Counted from the first letter of the stretch, positions 32,981 through 41,427 are shown. The stretch is DNA of 64,000 bases from Asticcacaulis solisilvae (GCF_017875235.1 NZ_JAGGMI010000010.1:62001-126000), one strand, 5' to 3'. Made by a program: numbers and translations. The notes: generated by a model from the letters alone, not told the origin.

Positions 32981-34054
32981 TTAAAACCGGTTCGGGTCGT
33001 AGAGGGCTGCGTCGGCGTCCGGGGCCTCGCCTGCTATCAGCGCCAGCAAAAGCCTGGCTGCATAAGGCGCAAAGACATAGCCGTTGCGGCGCATGCCGAC
33101 GGCGACATAGACGCCTGTCGCATCACGGCCGATCAGGGGCCACGAATCCGGCGTCGAGGCGCGGACGCCCGTCTTCGGCGTGGCGCCGCTGAGATCGACC
33201 GAGGGCATCATGCCCGTTGCCCGCGCCTTGAGATCCGCAACAACTTCGGGCTCTATCGCCAGGTCGTCCTGGCCGAACTGCATGGTGGCGCCGAACTTGG
33301 CCATCGCGACGTGGTCGGCCAGATAACCACCTGCCCAGCGCACCACCCCCTGCCCGCCCTGGCCCGGCAGATCGAGCAAATGGCCCTTTACCGGCTCAAG
33401 CACGCCGAGCGACGGAACCGACGACGCCAGCGCCCTGGCGCCAAACCCTGCCGCCACGGCCACGTGACCGGCGGCCAGGACTTCGCCCGTGGCCAGGGTC
33501 ACCGTCGTCGCGGACACGGCCGCGACAGGCGCCGTCACGAGCTCTCCACCGTGGCCGAGCACATGCGCCTTCAGGCTTTCGAGAACTGCCTGTCCGGACA
33601 GCAGCCAGTCACCCGCCACTTCGACACCGTCCATGTCGCCGGCAATGCCTTTAAGTTGCTCATCGGTCAGGGCGGCGAACGGCACACCCATGGCCTTGAG
33701 CCGCGGCGTGGTGATGTCACTCAGATTGTCGCTTTGATACCAGACATAGCGGCTGTGCGCCTCACCTCGCGTCTTTTCCAGCGCGGCGCGAACGTCGGCC
33801 GGCCACACCTCCATCAGGTCGACCCAGGCCTGTTGCGCGCGATGCAGGCGGGCGTAGGCGACCTCCGGCTCGAACTCCAGAAGCCCCTCCAAGGCCGGAG
33901 CGATCATGCCGGCGGCAATTCCGGAGGCCGTTTCGCCTGTATTATCGCGCGCAATGACCTGGACCTTAAGCCCCTTCGCCTGCGCCGCCACGGCCAGGCA
34001 CAGGCCGGTAATGCCGCCGCCGACGATGATCAGGGATGTTTCGGAAGTCGCCAT
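32981..34054 (-). CDS. FAD-dependent amine oxidase, ThiO/glycine oxidase-like
   Basis: This 357-residue enzyme has an N-terminal FAD-binding motif IIVGGGITGLCLAVAAQAKG (GGGITG at 12-17). The D-amino-acid-oxidase domain ends with GVRASTPDSWPLIG and AVGMRRNGYVFAPYAARLL. ThiO oxidises glycine to the imine used in thiamine thiazole synthesis, and the C-terminal pattern fits. No other thi gene is in the window, so another small-amine oxidase remains possible. It lies 36 bases upstream of the transglycosylase gene on the same strand. Confidence 0.65.
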   Translation of the reverse strand: MATSETSLIIVGGGITGLCLAVAAQAKGLKVQVIARDNTGETASGIAAGMIAPALEGLLEFEPEVAYARLHRAQQAWVDLMEVWPADVRAALEKTRGEAHSRYVWYQSDNLSDITTPRLKAMGVPFAALTDEQLKGIAGDMDGVEVAGDWLLSGQAVLESLKAHVLGHGGELVTAPVAAVSATTVTLATGEVLAAGHVAVAAGFGARALASSVPSLGVLEPVKGHLLDLPGQGGQGVVRWAGGYLADHVAMAKFGATMQFGQDDLAIEPEVVADLKARATGMMPSVDLSGATPKTGVRASTPDSWPLIGRDATGVYVAVGMRRNGYVFAPYAARLLLALIAGEAPDADAALYDPNRF

Positions 34055-34134
34055 GGAGTGCGCCGGCAGATGAAGGACCTGCCGTCGCCTGACCAGTTCC
34101 GGCGAAGGGAGGCATGCGGCATGTCGGCTGAAGG

Positions 34135-34213
34135 AAGCGCTTTCCGAAACGTGTGAAGCGGTTTTGGCTCCGCCGAACGCTGTTTCGGACTAAAAGCGCG
34201 ATAAAGACTAGAG
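34135..34213. repeat. Degenerate copy of the dispersed repeat
   Basis: The segment keeps the core AAACGTGTGAAGCGGTTTTGG and a GCGC / GCGC flank, with TTTCCGAAAC facing GTTTCGGA. It ends CTAGAG, 28 bases from the tRNA-His 3' end. The second hairpin is absent. Confidence 0.5.
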
Positions 34214-34241
34214 TTCGGGCGTAAGCGCCCTCACTCGGCGA

Positions 34242-34317
34242 TGGTACCGTCTGCTGGTTTCGAACCAGCTACCTCCAGAGCCACAATCTGGCGCTCTACC
34301 AAGTGAGCTAAGACGGC
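34242..34317 (-). tRNA. tRNA-His (GTG anticodon)
   Basis: A complete 76-base cloverleaf including encoded CCA. Acceptor GCCGTCT pairs with AGACGGT, with a G1:U72 wobble. The anticodon stem CCAGA/TCTGG holds loop TTGTGGC (anticodon GTG). The T arm is GCTGG/CCAGC. The discriminator is A73 and the base before position 1 is T, so the usual bacterial G-1:C73 pair is not encoded. This matches the divergent tRNA-His class known from some alphaproteobacteria including Caulobacter. Confidence 0.97.
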
Positions 34318-34394
34318 ACGTCATCGCGAGGAGCGTGTCTCTAACGCGAGAGGGCGCGGCGATCAAGCCCGAATTTGCCTTTATGCAAGACGGA

Positions 34395-35165
34395 CTATTT
34401 ATAACCCTTCGCGGCGATATAGGCCTTCAGGTCATTGATCCGCGTCTTGTCCGACGGGTGGGTCGACAGGAACTGCGGCGGCGCGCTGGTTTTCTGCGCC
34501 GACATGTTCTCCCATAAGGTCACCGACTCGGAGGCGCGATAGCCGGCCTTGACCATCAGGTCGACGCCGATCTTGTCGGCTTCGGATTCGTGCTTGCGCG
34601 AATAGGGCAGCAGAAGGCCCAACGCCGCGCCCATGCCGCCATAATTGGCCACGGCCTGCTGGACGCGGCCTTCGGTCGTCCGCGTGGCGATTTCGAGCCC
34701 GACCTGGGTGGCGGCCTGCTGCGAGGCGCGCTCCGCGGCATGGCGGCCGATGACGTGGGCGGTTTCGTGGCCGATGACAGCCGCCAGCTGATCGTCGTTC
34801 TTCACGACCTTGAATAGGCCGGTATTGACGCCGACCTTGTTGCCCGGAATGACGAAGGCGTTCGGCTGGTCGTTCTCGAACAGGACGTATTCCCACGCCG
34901 ATCCACCCATGCCGGCCGCCTTGACGATACGACCGCCGACCGTTTGCAGCCGGGCGTTCAGCGCCGGATCGCGCGAAACCTTGGCCGTCCTGAGCTGCTC
35001 CTGCCAGCCGGCCAGGGCGCTTTGTTCCAGGGACCGCTCATCGAACAGGATCAGTTGCGAGCGGCCGAGCGCTTCATTGCTTTCGCAGCCCGTCAGGACG
35101 ACGCCCGCGACACACAAAGCCGCCAGCGAAATGCCTGCCGTGAACTTGCTCATACGCTGTTTCAT
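34395..35165 (-). CDS. M48 family metalloprotease lipoprotein
   Basis: This 256-residue envelope protease has a lipoprotein signal ending VVLTGC (Cys27). Its M48 catalytic motif is HETAHVIGRH (133-142), with the third ligand in KHESEADKIG. The family includes LoiP and YcaL, which degrade misassembled outer membrane proteins, a plausible role here. The ATG at 35165 is preceded by GGGGGA; an ATG four codons later is also possible. It is a single-gene unit. Confidence 0.88.
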   Translation of the reverse strand: MKQRMSKFTAGISLAALCVAGVVLTGCESNEALGRSQLILFDERSLEQSALAGWQEQLRTAKVSRDPALNARLQTVGGRIVKAAGMGGSAWEYVLFENDQPNAFVIPGNKVGVNTGLFKVVKNDDQLAAVIGHETAHVIGRHAAERASQQAATQVGLEIATRTTEGRVQQAVANYGGMGAALGLLLPYSRKHESEADKIGVDLMVKAGYRASESVTLWENMSAQKTSAPPQFLSTHPSDKTRINDLKAYIAAKGYK

Positions 35166-35212
35166 CGAGATGTCCCCCGTCGGATATTCGGAACGATATG
35201 CGCGGACATTAA

Positions 35213-35260
35213 AGCGATACGCCGAAAAGTGTAAGCGGTTTTCGGCATAATGTAGCGATA
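35213..35260. repeat. Dispersed repeat, first hairpin only
   Basis: GCGATAC, then inner pair GCCGAAAA / TTTTCGGC around GTGTAAGCGG, then a decayed outer arm. Compared with copies 1 and 2 the inner stem has changed on both sides. The second hairpin is absent. Confidence 0.7.
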
Positions 35261-35281
35261 GAGCCGTGGAGCAGCGTCCAT

Positions 35282-35314
35282 AAAAAGGCGCTCCGAAATT
35301 GCTTCCGGAGCGCC
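35282..35314 (-). terminator. Terminator of the exbB-exbD-tonB-tonB cluster
   Basis: On the minus strand a perfect 9-bp stem (GGCGCTCCG / CGGAGCGCC) is followed by five T residues, 29 bases past the last tonB stop. Confidence 0.9.
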
Positions 35315-35342
35315 CCAGACAGGACGGGTTTCCGTCCGTCAG

Positions 35343-36053
35343 TTAGTTCATGCGCCAGACAACGGTTTGGCGCAGCACCGAGCCCACCTGAACATTGCCC
35401 TGGCTGATATCGACGCGCCCTTTGTCTTGCACCATGCGGACCGTGGCGGCGCCAAAACCGTAGCCCCCGGGCTTTTCACTGACGGCCGTGCAAGACACGC
35501 GGCCCGCCGTGTCCAGCACGACGCATTGCACGGTGGCCGTGCCTTCGACCTCGTCTTCCTCGGCGCGCGCCGGATAGTAGTTGGCCAAGGCGGCACCGTC
35601 CGGGAATCGGCTCCAGCGCGCGACGACGACAGCCGGCTGGGCTGGTGCGTCGGAGGCGCCGGTGCCGGTAACCGTTCCTCCTCCGGCCTGGGGCAGGAGG
35701 GGTGGCGCGTCGATCACTGTGTCCGCAACGGTCCTGGGTTCATCGACCGGGATGATCGGTGTCGTTTCGACCTCGGTGGCGGGCGCAGGCGTCTTGTGAA
35801 CCTGGATGGTCTCCTTTTCCAGGGGCGGCGTCGGCTTTGCCTTGTCCGGCATGTCGATGACGATCGTCCGCGGTTGGTCGGGCGGCGTCCAGGTCTGCTC
35901 AAGACCTGTGCCGAAGCGCTGGTCCAGCAGGTAATAGGCAAAGCCGGCGTGTACCGCGATGGCGACGCCAAGCGCGACATAGAAGGACGGCGGTATGCGT
36001 TTATTGGGATGTATATCCAAAGCCGAGCGGCGGTTATGGACCGGGTTGTCCAT
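35343..36053 (-). CDS. TonB-family energy transducer (second copy)
   Basis: The 236-residue protein has a cytoplasmic N-terminus of about 24 residues and one membrane helix (FYVALGVAIAVHAGFAYYLL). A Pro/Thr-rich periplasmic linker leads to a C-terminal TonB domain (EVEGTATVQCVVLDTAGRV, GYGFGAATVRMVQ). TonB carries proton-motive force from ExbB-ExbD to outer membrane receptors. It is clearly paralogous to the upstream gene at 36316, with a shorter, less proline-pure linker. A terminator between the two tonB genes suggests separate regulation of this copy. Confidence 0.88.
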   Translation of the reverse strand: MDNPVHNRRSALDIHPNKRIPPSFYVALGVAIAVHAGFAYYLLDQRFGTGLEQTWTPPDQPRTIVIDMPDKAKPTPPLEKETIQVHKTPAPATEVETTPIIPVDEPRTVADTVIDAPPLLPQAGGGTVTGTGASDAPAQPAVVVARWSRFPDGAALANYYPARAEEDEVEGTATVQCVVLDTAGRVSCTAVSEKPGGYGFGAATVRMVQDKGRVDISQGNVQVGSVLRQTVVWRMN

Positions 36054-36204
36054 GTTTTCGGTCTCCTTACATGATTGAACATCACGCAGAAGCGACTACA
36101 GCCCGCAAGGTTGCCGGGTCGGGTCCGAAAACGATGAGGCGGTAATCACCTGCATCAAAAAGTCGGCAATCGATTTTCTTGTAACGGTCTTTTCTTGAGA
36201 ACGA

Positions 36205-36240
36205 CGATATGCCCAAACGGTTTTTGACGCAATCGTCATT
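36205..36240. repeat. Decayed fragment of the dispersed repeat
   Basis: ACGATATGCCCAAACGG and TTTTTGACG resemble the first hairpin with the central GTGTAAG word deleted; CGAT/ATCG arms remain. Recognition is only by resemblance. Confidence 0.35.
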
Positions 36241-36266
36241 TTCGTCCTCACGTCGTACGCAAAAGA

Positions 36267-36296
36267 AAAACCCGGAGCCTGTGGGCTCCGGGTTTT
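36267..36296 (-). terminator. Terminator between the two tonB genes
   Basis: A perfect 13-bp stem (AAAACCCGGAGCC / GGCTCCGGGTTTT) with a four-base loop lies 20 bases after the first tonB stop. A/T runs flank the stem, so it is efficient in the minus direction. Confidence 0.92.
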
Positions 36297-36315
36297 ACTT
36301 TAGCTGCAAGGCCGT

Positions 36316-37008
36316 TTAGCCGAGTTGGAAGCGGAAGGTCTGCTTCAGGCGCTGGCCAGGCTGAACCTGACCGCCGCCGGTATCGACGCGACCGCGGGCT
36401 TCGATAGCCCGGACCGCCGCGGCGCCGAAACCGTAACCCTTGGGGGTTTCGCTGACGACACTGCACTTCACCTTACCATCGGCGCTCAGGATCTGGCACT
36501 CGATGGTGGCCGAGCCTTCGACTTCATCTTCCGAGGCGCGCTCGGGGTAGTAGTCGTCGAGGTTCGGGAACTTCGACCACTTCGCCGAGACGTAAGCCGG
36601 AGCCGGAGGCGCCACGGGGGGCGGCGTACCGGTGTTCATCTGGCGCGGCGGCTCAGTGTATTCCTGCCGGACTTCCTTCGGAACCGGCGGAACCGGAATC
36701 GGAGGCGGCGGGGCCACGTCGGTCGGCGGCGTCACGCGTGGCTGAACCACTGGCGGAGGCGGCCGGTCGGGCGGCGGAGGGGGTGGCGGCGGAGGCGGCG
36801 GAGGCGGTGGCGGTGCGACCAGGTCGACCTCAACCTTCTCATCCGTATACTCCACCTCGTGCAGTTGGAACTTCGCCCGCATGAAGTAGTAGGCGACGGC
36901 CAAGTGCAGTGCGGCAGTGACGCCAATCCCGACCATAAGCGAAGCCGATTTCTTTTTCGGCGGCGGGTCAAGGATAGGGTCCCGTTTTCTATGGGGTGTT
37001 TCGTCCAT
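36316..37008 (-). CDS. tonB: TonB-family energy transducer (operon copy)
   Basis: The 230-residue protein has a short cytoplasmic segment and a membrane helix (ASLMVGIGVTAALHLAVAYYF). Its periplasmic linker includes an unbroken run of 15 prolines and further Pro-rich stretches. The C-terminal TonB domain contains EVEGSATIECQILSADGKV and GYGFGAAAVRAIEARGRV. It transmits ExbBD energy to TonB-dependent receptors. It follows exbD by 13 bases, completing an exbB-exbD-tonB operon. Confidence 0.92.
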   Translation of the reverse strand: MDETPHRKRDPILDPPPKKKSASLMVGIGVTAALHLAVAYYFMRAKFQLHEVEYTDEKVEVDLVAPPPPPPPPPPPPPPPDRPPPPVVQPRVTPPTDVAPPPPIPVPPVPKEVRQEYTEPPRQMNTGTPPPVAPPAPAYVSAKWSKFPNLDDYYPERASEDEVEGSATIECQILSADGKVKCSVVSETPKGYGFGAAAVRAIEARGRVDTGGGQVQPGQRLKQTFRFQLG

Positions 37009-37021
37009 AAGTTAAGACCCT

Positions 37022-37456
37022 TTACTGGCTTTCATCTTCGCCTTGCAGCGCGACGCTGTAGAAACCGTTATCCTGCAGCGCGTTCATCACCTTCATGAAC
37101 TCGGCATAACGGGTTCCCTTGTCACAACGAATGAAGATACGTTCGTTGTTCGGATCGCGCGCGCCGATGGAGGTGCGAAGATCTTCACCCAGCGTGTCGA
37201 GCGACGTAGGTTTGTCGCCGATGTACAGGTTGGTGTTCTTCTGCAGCGAGATGTAAACCGGTTTCGGCGGATTGTCTTGCGGCGGTACGGTTGCTTTTGG
37301 AAGACTTACTTCGACCGACACAGTGGCGAGCGGAGCCGCCACCATGAAGATAATAAGCAAGACCAGCATGACATCGACGAACGGCGTAACGTTGATTTCG
37401 CTGTTCTGTTCGATGTGGAATTTCGAGCCGCCGCCACCTGATAGCTTGGCGCCCAT
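37022..37456 (-). CDS. exbD: ExbD/TolR-family proton channel subunit
   Basis: The 144-residue protein has one membrane helix carrying the proton-conducting aspartate in NVTPFVDVMLVLLIIFMV (Asp28). A periplasmic domain follows with IYISL-like strands and ERIFIRCDKGTRY. With ExbB it converts proton flow to mechanical work for TonB. The N-terminal GGGGSK stretch is slightly longer than usual. It is five bases downstream of exbB. TolR is an alternative, but the adjoining tonB favours ExbD. Confidence 0.92.
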   Translation of the reverse strand: MGAKLSGGGGSKFHIEQNSEINVTPFVDVMLVLLIIFMVAAPLATVSVEVSLPKATVPPQDNPPKPVYISLQKNTNLYIGDKPTSLDTLGEDLRTSIGARDPNNERIFIRCDKGTRYAEFMKVMNALQDNGFYSVALQGEDESQ

Positions 37457-37461
37457 AGTGA

Positions 37462-38343
37462 TTACGCCCCTTTGTCGAGTTGACGCGACAGGGAGTTCAT
37501 CAGTTCAGAAACGAATTGCTCAGAGCGCGTGCCGTACTGCGAGATGCTGGTGTTGAACAGGTTGTACATCACGACGGCCGGGATAGCGGCGATAAGACCG
37601 ATACCGGTCGCCATCAGGGCTTCAGCGATACCCGGAGCAACGACGGCCAGGTTGGTGGTGCGCGAGTTGGCGATACCGATGAACGAGTTCATGATGCCGT
37701 AAACCGTACCGAACAGACCGATGAACGGCGAGGTCGAACCGACCGAAGCGAGGAAGGTTTGGCCACCCGACAGGCGCTTGGACAGACCAGCCTGAACGGC
37801 GGCGATCGAGGCTTGGGCGCGGTTCAGAGTCGAGTCGCGGTGCTCGCCCGAAACCTGCAGGCCGGCTTGCTTCGACAGCTGGATTTCTTCGGTGCCGACG
37901 GCGGCCATGTCGGCCAGCGGGTTACCGGCGAATTCGTCCGAAACCGAGATGCGGTTGATGTCGGCGATCGAACGGGCCGAGCGGTAGGCTTCGAGGAAGT
38001 TCGAGGTGACGCGGTTCAGCGAAGCGAAGTCCATCATCTTCATGATCAGGATGATCCACGAGATGACCGACATCAGGGCCAGGCCGATCATGACGACCTT
38101 AACGACGACGGTCGCGCCGTTGAACATCGAGACGAAGTTAACGTCCGAAGCGCCGTGGCCGCCAGCGGCCGAGGAGGTTTCTTCAGATTCAGCAGCGGGA
38201 GCGGGAGCAGCTTCAGCGGCGGGTGCCGAGGCGGCCGGAGCCGGTGCGGCGGCGGCGGCCAGGGCCATCGCGGGAGAGCTCAGCAGCAGCGCGGCGGCGC
38301 CAAGCAGAGCAATGAGCGGGTTGTGTTTCTTGTGTTCGAGCAT
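37462..38343 (-). CDS. exbB: ExbB/TolQ-family proton channel subunit with exported N-terminal extension
   Basis: The 293-residue protein begins with a hydrophobic signal-like segment (ALLGAAALLLSSPAMALA). An Ala/Pro/Glu-rich stretch of about 45 residues follows, then the MotA/TolQ/ExbB domain: a first helix VVVKVVMIGLALMSVISWII and the signature GSTSPFIGLFGTVYGIMNSF. The extended N-terminus occurs in some ExbB proteins and would be periplasmic. It heads exbB-exbD-tonB. The 600-base gap upstream probably holds its promoter. Confidence 0.92.
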   Translation of the reverse strand: MLEHKKHNPLIALLGAAALLLSSPAMALAAAAAPAPAASAPAAEAAPAPAAESEETSSAAGGHGASDVNFVSMFNGATVVVKVVMIGLALMSVISWIILIMKMMDFASLNRVTSNFLEAYRSARSIADINRISVSDEFAGNPLADMAAVGTEEIQLSKQAGLQVSGEHRDSTLNRAQASIAAVQAGLSKRLSGGQTFLASVGSTSPFIGLFGTVYGIMNSFIGIANSRTTNLAVVAPGIAEALMATGIGLIAAIPAVVMYNLFNTSISQYGTRSEQFVSELMNSLSRQLDKGA

Positions 38344-38952
38344 TTTTCGCCAATTCCTGAATATGGACTACGCCCGGGCGGGCCGACCAAGGACTGAAGG
38401 GGAAGCGTTTACCCCAGTTAAAGCCAATAGACCCGCACCCGACACTTAAGGCCTCACGCCCCAGCATCATGAACGGATCTTGCGCGCACCGGTCCGGACA
38501 GAGCGGTTTCTAATGACCGCATGATGCCCGTGCCGAAGCGCAAACCTTGCCATTATGGACCACGAGTGCCCAAAAGGCGACCTCTTTGTTGCCGGCGGGA
38601 GGCCAGCAGCAAACAGGTTTGGGCCTAAATGATCCGGCGAGACCAGAAACGTCAAGGTGTCTGTTACAGAGATTTCACGCCGGCAAGGGCTTGTACAGGC
38701 AACTCTTTAGAAAATTATGAATTAAAAATCCAAACATGTCCGATAGTTAATGTTCGGACGGCTTTAATCCTGCCGCAGCGCTGCAGTTAAAAAAAATTTT
38801 GCGCACGGTAACTTTTTTTGCGCGGGACTCTCCAGGCGCGAAAAAGCAATCGGTATTGCAACCCGAAGACGGGAGAAGACCGTAAGAATGTCATCAGCGA
38901 CTCGCCACGAAATGGGAGCCGTAGCGGAAATTTCAAGGCGTGAAGGTAAGAA
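38344..38952. other. 609-base non-coding region upstream of exbB
   Basis: No credible gene is visible; short frames here show no family resemblance. The part at 38700-38830 is strikingly AT-rich, with GTTAAAAAAAATTTTGCGC and a nearby second TTTTTTTGCGC. It also has a small palindrome GTCCGA-N10-TCGGAC (about 38740-38761). It probably holds the exbB promoter and untranslated leader. No iron-regulator box is clear to me. Confidence 0.5.
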
Positions 38953-39028
38953 TGGTGCCTGGAGCCGGAATCGAACCAGCGACACGCGGATTTTCAATCC
39001 GCTGCTCTACCAACTGAGCTATCCAGGC
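38953..39028 (-). tRNA. tRNA-Phe (GAA anticodon)
   Basis: A complete 76-base tRNA with encoded CCA. Acceptor GCCTGGA/TCCAGGC, D arm GCTCAGTTGGTAGAGC, anticodon stem GCGGA/TCCGC with loop TTGAAAA (anticodon GAA), and a T arm with TTCGATT loop. All stems pair well. Confidence 0.97.
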
Positions 39029-39145
39029 CCTCGTCTTCGCGCCGATTGCAATCTCCAGCGCCGGAAGGAGGCAGGTCTATAGAAGAGGCTTTTGCCCTTG
39101 TCCAGCCGAAATGGCGGAACGGATTATTTTTTTGGTGGAAGGCTT

Positions 39146-39250
39146 TAGAGCATGCTTCGAAAAAGTGGAAACCGGTTTTTTGTGCCAGGCATGCGACCAC
39201 CAAAGACTCTAGACCATGCTGCGTTTCCTTTAAAACGCAGCATGGTCTAG
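39146..39250. repeat. Two-hairpin dispersed repeat, diverged copy 3
   Basis: Starts TAGAGCATGC, keeps AAAAAGTGG and CCGGTTTTTT in module A with GCATGC on both flanks, and ends with a long module B hairpin: TAGACCATGCTGCGTTT facing AAACGCAGCATGGTCTA. The module B stem differs from copies 1 and 2 at both arms together. The terminal CTA (39247-39249) is the yacG stop codon on the minus strand. Confidence 0.8.
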
Positions 39251-39495
39251 GCTTCGTCGTCGTAGGGCAGACGCGTGTTCCGTTGAGGCGATTTTTCCTG
39301 AAGCGGGGCCTCGTCCTCACCGACGGTCAGACCGCCCTCCCCGTCGATGATGTAGTTGCCCTTTAACCAGTGGACCAGGTCGACATCGGCGCACCGTTTG
39401 GAACAGAAGGGCGCATAGTCGCGGGCGGCATTGACGACGCCTTCGACGGTCTCGCCATAGGGCTGGCGGCAACGGGTGCAGTAACGAACAGTCAC
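39247..39495 (-). CDS. yacG: DNA gyrase inhibitor YacG (zinc-binding)
   Basis: YacG is a small zinc protein that binds GyrB and restrains gyrase. The 82-residue reading has the Cys4 site CTRC (6-9) and FCSKRC (30-35), then DVDLVHWLKGNYII typical of the family, followed by an acidic tail. The start is a GTG at 39495 that overlaps the upstream stop (GTGA), supporting translational coupling to the RNase gene. A longer frame to 39669 lies inside that gene and is rejected. The stop codon is contributed by a repeat element. Confidence 0.88.
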   Translation of the reverse strand: MTVRYCTRCRQPYGETVEGVVNAARDYAPFCSKRCADVDLVHWLKGNYIIDGEGGLTVGEDEAPLQEKSPQRNTRLPYDDEA

Positions 39496-40517
39496 AGGGC
39501 AAACACCTCGGGCTTGGTGGTCGTGGTTTCCAGGCGCAGCATCGGCGCCAGGGGATCGAGGGACGCGGCGATCAGCGGCTTGAGGACAGCGATATCGTCC
39601 GCGCGCAGCCGCATGACGATGATTCGGCTGTGATCCTGCTCCGACAGCTCGACGGCCTTGTACAGCCAATGCAGGGCCTTGCGGTCCATGGCGTAGTCCT
39701 CGCCCAGCGGACAGGCGCCCCAGGGCCGGATGAACTCCAGCGTCCCGAACTTGCCGATCGGCGCAAGGACGATACGCGGGGCCTCGGCGGCGAAGCCCTT
39801 GAGAAGAAGCGCCTTGAGCTTGTCGAAATCATGGCGCTTGCCGATAAGATCGACGACGACCAGTCCGGCATATCCGGAAAGGCGCAGGCGGCGCGGCAGG
39901 TCGCCTACCGCCGCTTCATTACACGCCTTCGCAACAGTCCTTGGCGTCGCCGCCAGCGAGGATTCGCCCTGACTGCTGTCGACGTCGCAGGCAATCAGCG
40001 CGTTTGTCGGTTCGATGGACATAAAGCCGCCCGGGCTCAGAAAGTCGTTCGGGTCGAGCGCGTGATCGTACGCCGCCTTGATGGCCTCGCGGTCACACGC
40101 CATCGTCACAGGCCCGTCACCGATCAGGTGGTGTACCTGCGCGAGCAGACGATCCTTGAGGCTCAGGGCCGGCAACAGGCGGCGGGGCGCGCCGTCCGCC
40201 AGCGCCTGAAAGCGCGCGCGCGCCAGCTTGTAACTGTCGCCACGATTTTCCGCTGTGATCTCGACCTCGACCGCCGCCCCTTCCGTCAGCTTGTCCAGCA
40301 CAGCCTGCGGCCCCTCCAGCACGGCGTCTTCGCCCCCGGCCAGGGCCAGGAAAAGCATGCCGCCAGCCCGCTTCTTCAACCGCGCTACCGACCGCGTGCC
40401 AAGGACGCCAACCGAAGGATCGTGTTCCAGGCCTTCGGCATAGAGTTGCGGCAAGCCGTCCTTATAGACGGCGCCGCGCGCCAGGCCGAACCGGCTCTCG
40501 TAATGAAGGGTGATCAT
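39492..40517 (-). CDS. RNase E/G family ribonuclease, short form
   Basis: The 341-residue protein begins with an S1-like region (GAVYKDGLPQLYAEGLEHDP) and continues with the RNase E/G catalytic core: YKLARARF, EAIKAAYDHAL, and the acidic site GLVVVDLIGKRHDF followed by IGKFGTLEFIRP. It is shorter than RNase G (about 490) and lacks the CPxCxG zinc link. The order maf-RNase-yacG recurs in alphaproteobacteria. It overlaps maf by ATGA. Whether it cuts RNA or only binds is not settled by sequence. Confidence 0.78.
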   Translation of the reverse strand: MITLHYESRFGLARGAVYKDGLPQLYAEGLEHDPSVGVLGTRSVARLKKRAGGMLFLALAGGEDAVLEGPQAVLDKLTEGAAVEVEITAENRGDSYKLARARFQALADGAPRRLLPALSLKDRLLAQVHHLIGDGPVTMACDREAIKAAYDHALDPNDFLSPGGFMSIEPTNALIACDVDSSQGESSLAATPRTVAKACNEAAVGDLPRRLRLSGYAGLVVVDLIGKRHDFDKLKALLLKGFAAEAPRIVLAPIGKFGTLEFIRPWGACPLGEDYAMDRKALHWLYKAVELSEQDHSRIIVMRLRADDIAVLKPLIAASLDPLAPMLRLETTTTKPEVFAL

Positions 40518-41086
40518 CGATAGCCCGCGCCGTCGAGCAGGACGCGCGTTTCATAGAGCGGCAGCCCGACCACGGCGGAATAACTGCCGACCAGGCGGAT
40601 GATATACGAACCGGCCAGACCCTGGATGCCGTATCCCCCCGCCTTGCCAATGCCTTCGCCGCTGTCGAGATAGGCGGTGATGTCCTCACGGCTCAGGCGC
40701 TTGACCGACAGGCGCGTCTCGACGGCGCGCGACGACAGCCTGCCGGCGGGCGCCATAACGGCGACGCCGGTAATGACACGATGGCCGCGGCCGGACAGGA
40801 GATTCAGGCAGGCCTCGACCTCTTCGCGGCTTTCGGCCTTGGGCAGGATGCGCCTGCCGACGGCCACCACCGTATCGGCGGCCAGCACAAAGGCGTCCGG
40901 ATGTGAGACCGCGACGGCTTTCGCCTTTTCGACCGCCAGGCGCAGGGCCAGGGCGTTGGGAGTTTCGGATTTAAGCGGCGTTTCGTCGATATCGGCCGCG
41001 GCGATCATATCCGGTACAATGCCCATCTGGGCAAGGAGATCGCGGCGGCGCGGACTGGCGCTGGCTAAAATAAGCGAGGAAGCCAT
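40514..41086 (-). CDS. maf: Maf-family nucleotide pyrophosphatase
   Basis: Maf hydrolyses non-canonical or modified nucleoside triphosphates to limit misincorporation. The 190-residue protein has the opening ASASPRRRDLL, DETP, the VLAADTVV motif with its catalytic aspartate, and IGKAGGYGIQGLAGSYI near the end. The motifs fit the YhdE-type dTTP/UTP subgroup. It sits 12 bases after infA on the minus strand and overlaps the RNase gene by four bases. Confidence 0.94.
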   Translation of the reverse strand: MASSLILASASPRRRDLLAQMGIVPDMIAAADIDETPLKSETPNALALRLAVEKAKAVAVSHPDAFVLAADTVVAVGRRILPKAESREEVEACLNLLSGRGHRVITGVAVMAPAGRLSSRAVETRLSVKRLSREDITAYLDSGEGIGKAGGYGIQGLAGSYIIRLVGSYSAVVGLPLYETRVLLDGAGYR

Positions 41087-41098
41087 ACGCCTTATTGC

Positions 41099-41320
41099 TT
41101 ACTTGAAGCGGTAGGTGATGCGGCCCTTGGTCAGGTCATAGGGCGTCATTTCGACCATGATGCGGTCGCCGGCTAGGACGCGGATGCGGTTCTTGCGCAT
41201 CTTGCCGGCGGTGTGGGCGATGATCTCGTGACCGCTGTCTTCCAGCTTGACGCGGAAGGTGGCGTTCGGCAGCAGTTCGATCACGGTGCCCGGAAACTCA
41301 AGCAGTTCTTCTTTGGCCAT
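41099..41320 (-). CDS. infA: Translation initiation factor IF-1
   Basis: IF-1 binds the ribosomal A site during initiation. The 73-residue protein is a single S1-like OB domain: [20 protein letters not shown], then [40 protein letters not shown]. Length is as in E. coli (72). The ATG at 41320 is used; an upstream frame adds four residues. It heads infA-maf-RNase-yacG. Confidence 0.96.
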   Translation of the reverse strand: MAKEELLEFPGTVIELLPNATFRVKLEDSGHEIIAHTAGKMRKNRIRVLAGDRIMVEMTPYDLTKGRITYRFK

Positions 41321-41427
41321 GCAGACTCTCAAAAGGGTGACGTACGCACGGAATCGTCATCGCGCGCACGAAGGTGTGCGCCCTTTATACCCAAAGCCGT
41401 TGCGTGGAAAGAGTTAAAACGCGGCAA

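Noticed and set aside
38467-38997. Short minus-strand frames of 62 and 77 codons upstream of exbB
   Set aside because: They lack ribosome sites and family resemblance, and one overlaps the tRNA-Phe gene.
38888-39082. Open frame on the plus strand reading through the tRNA-Phe gene
   Set aside because: The peptide containing SRNRTSDTRIFNPLLYQLSY is the well-known false translation of the antisense of a tRNA gene.
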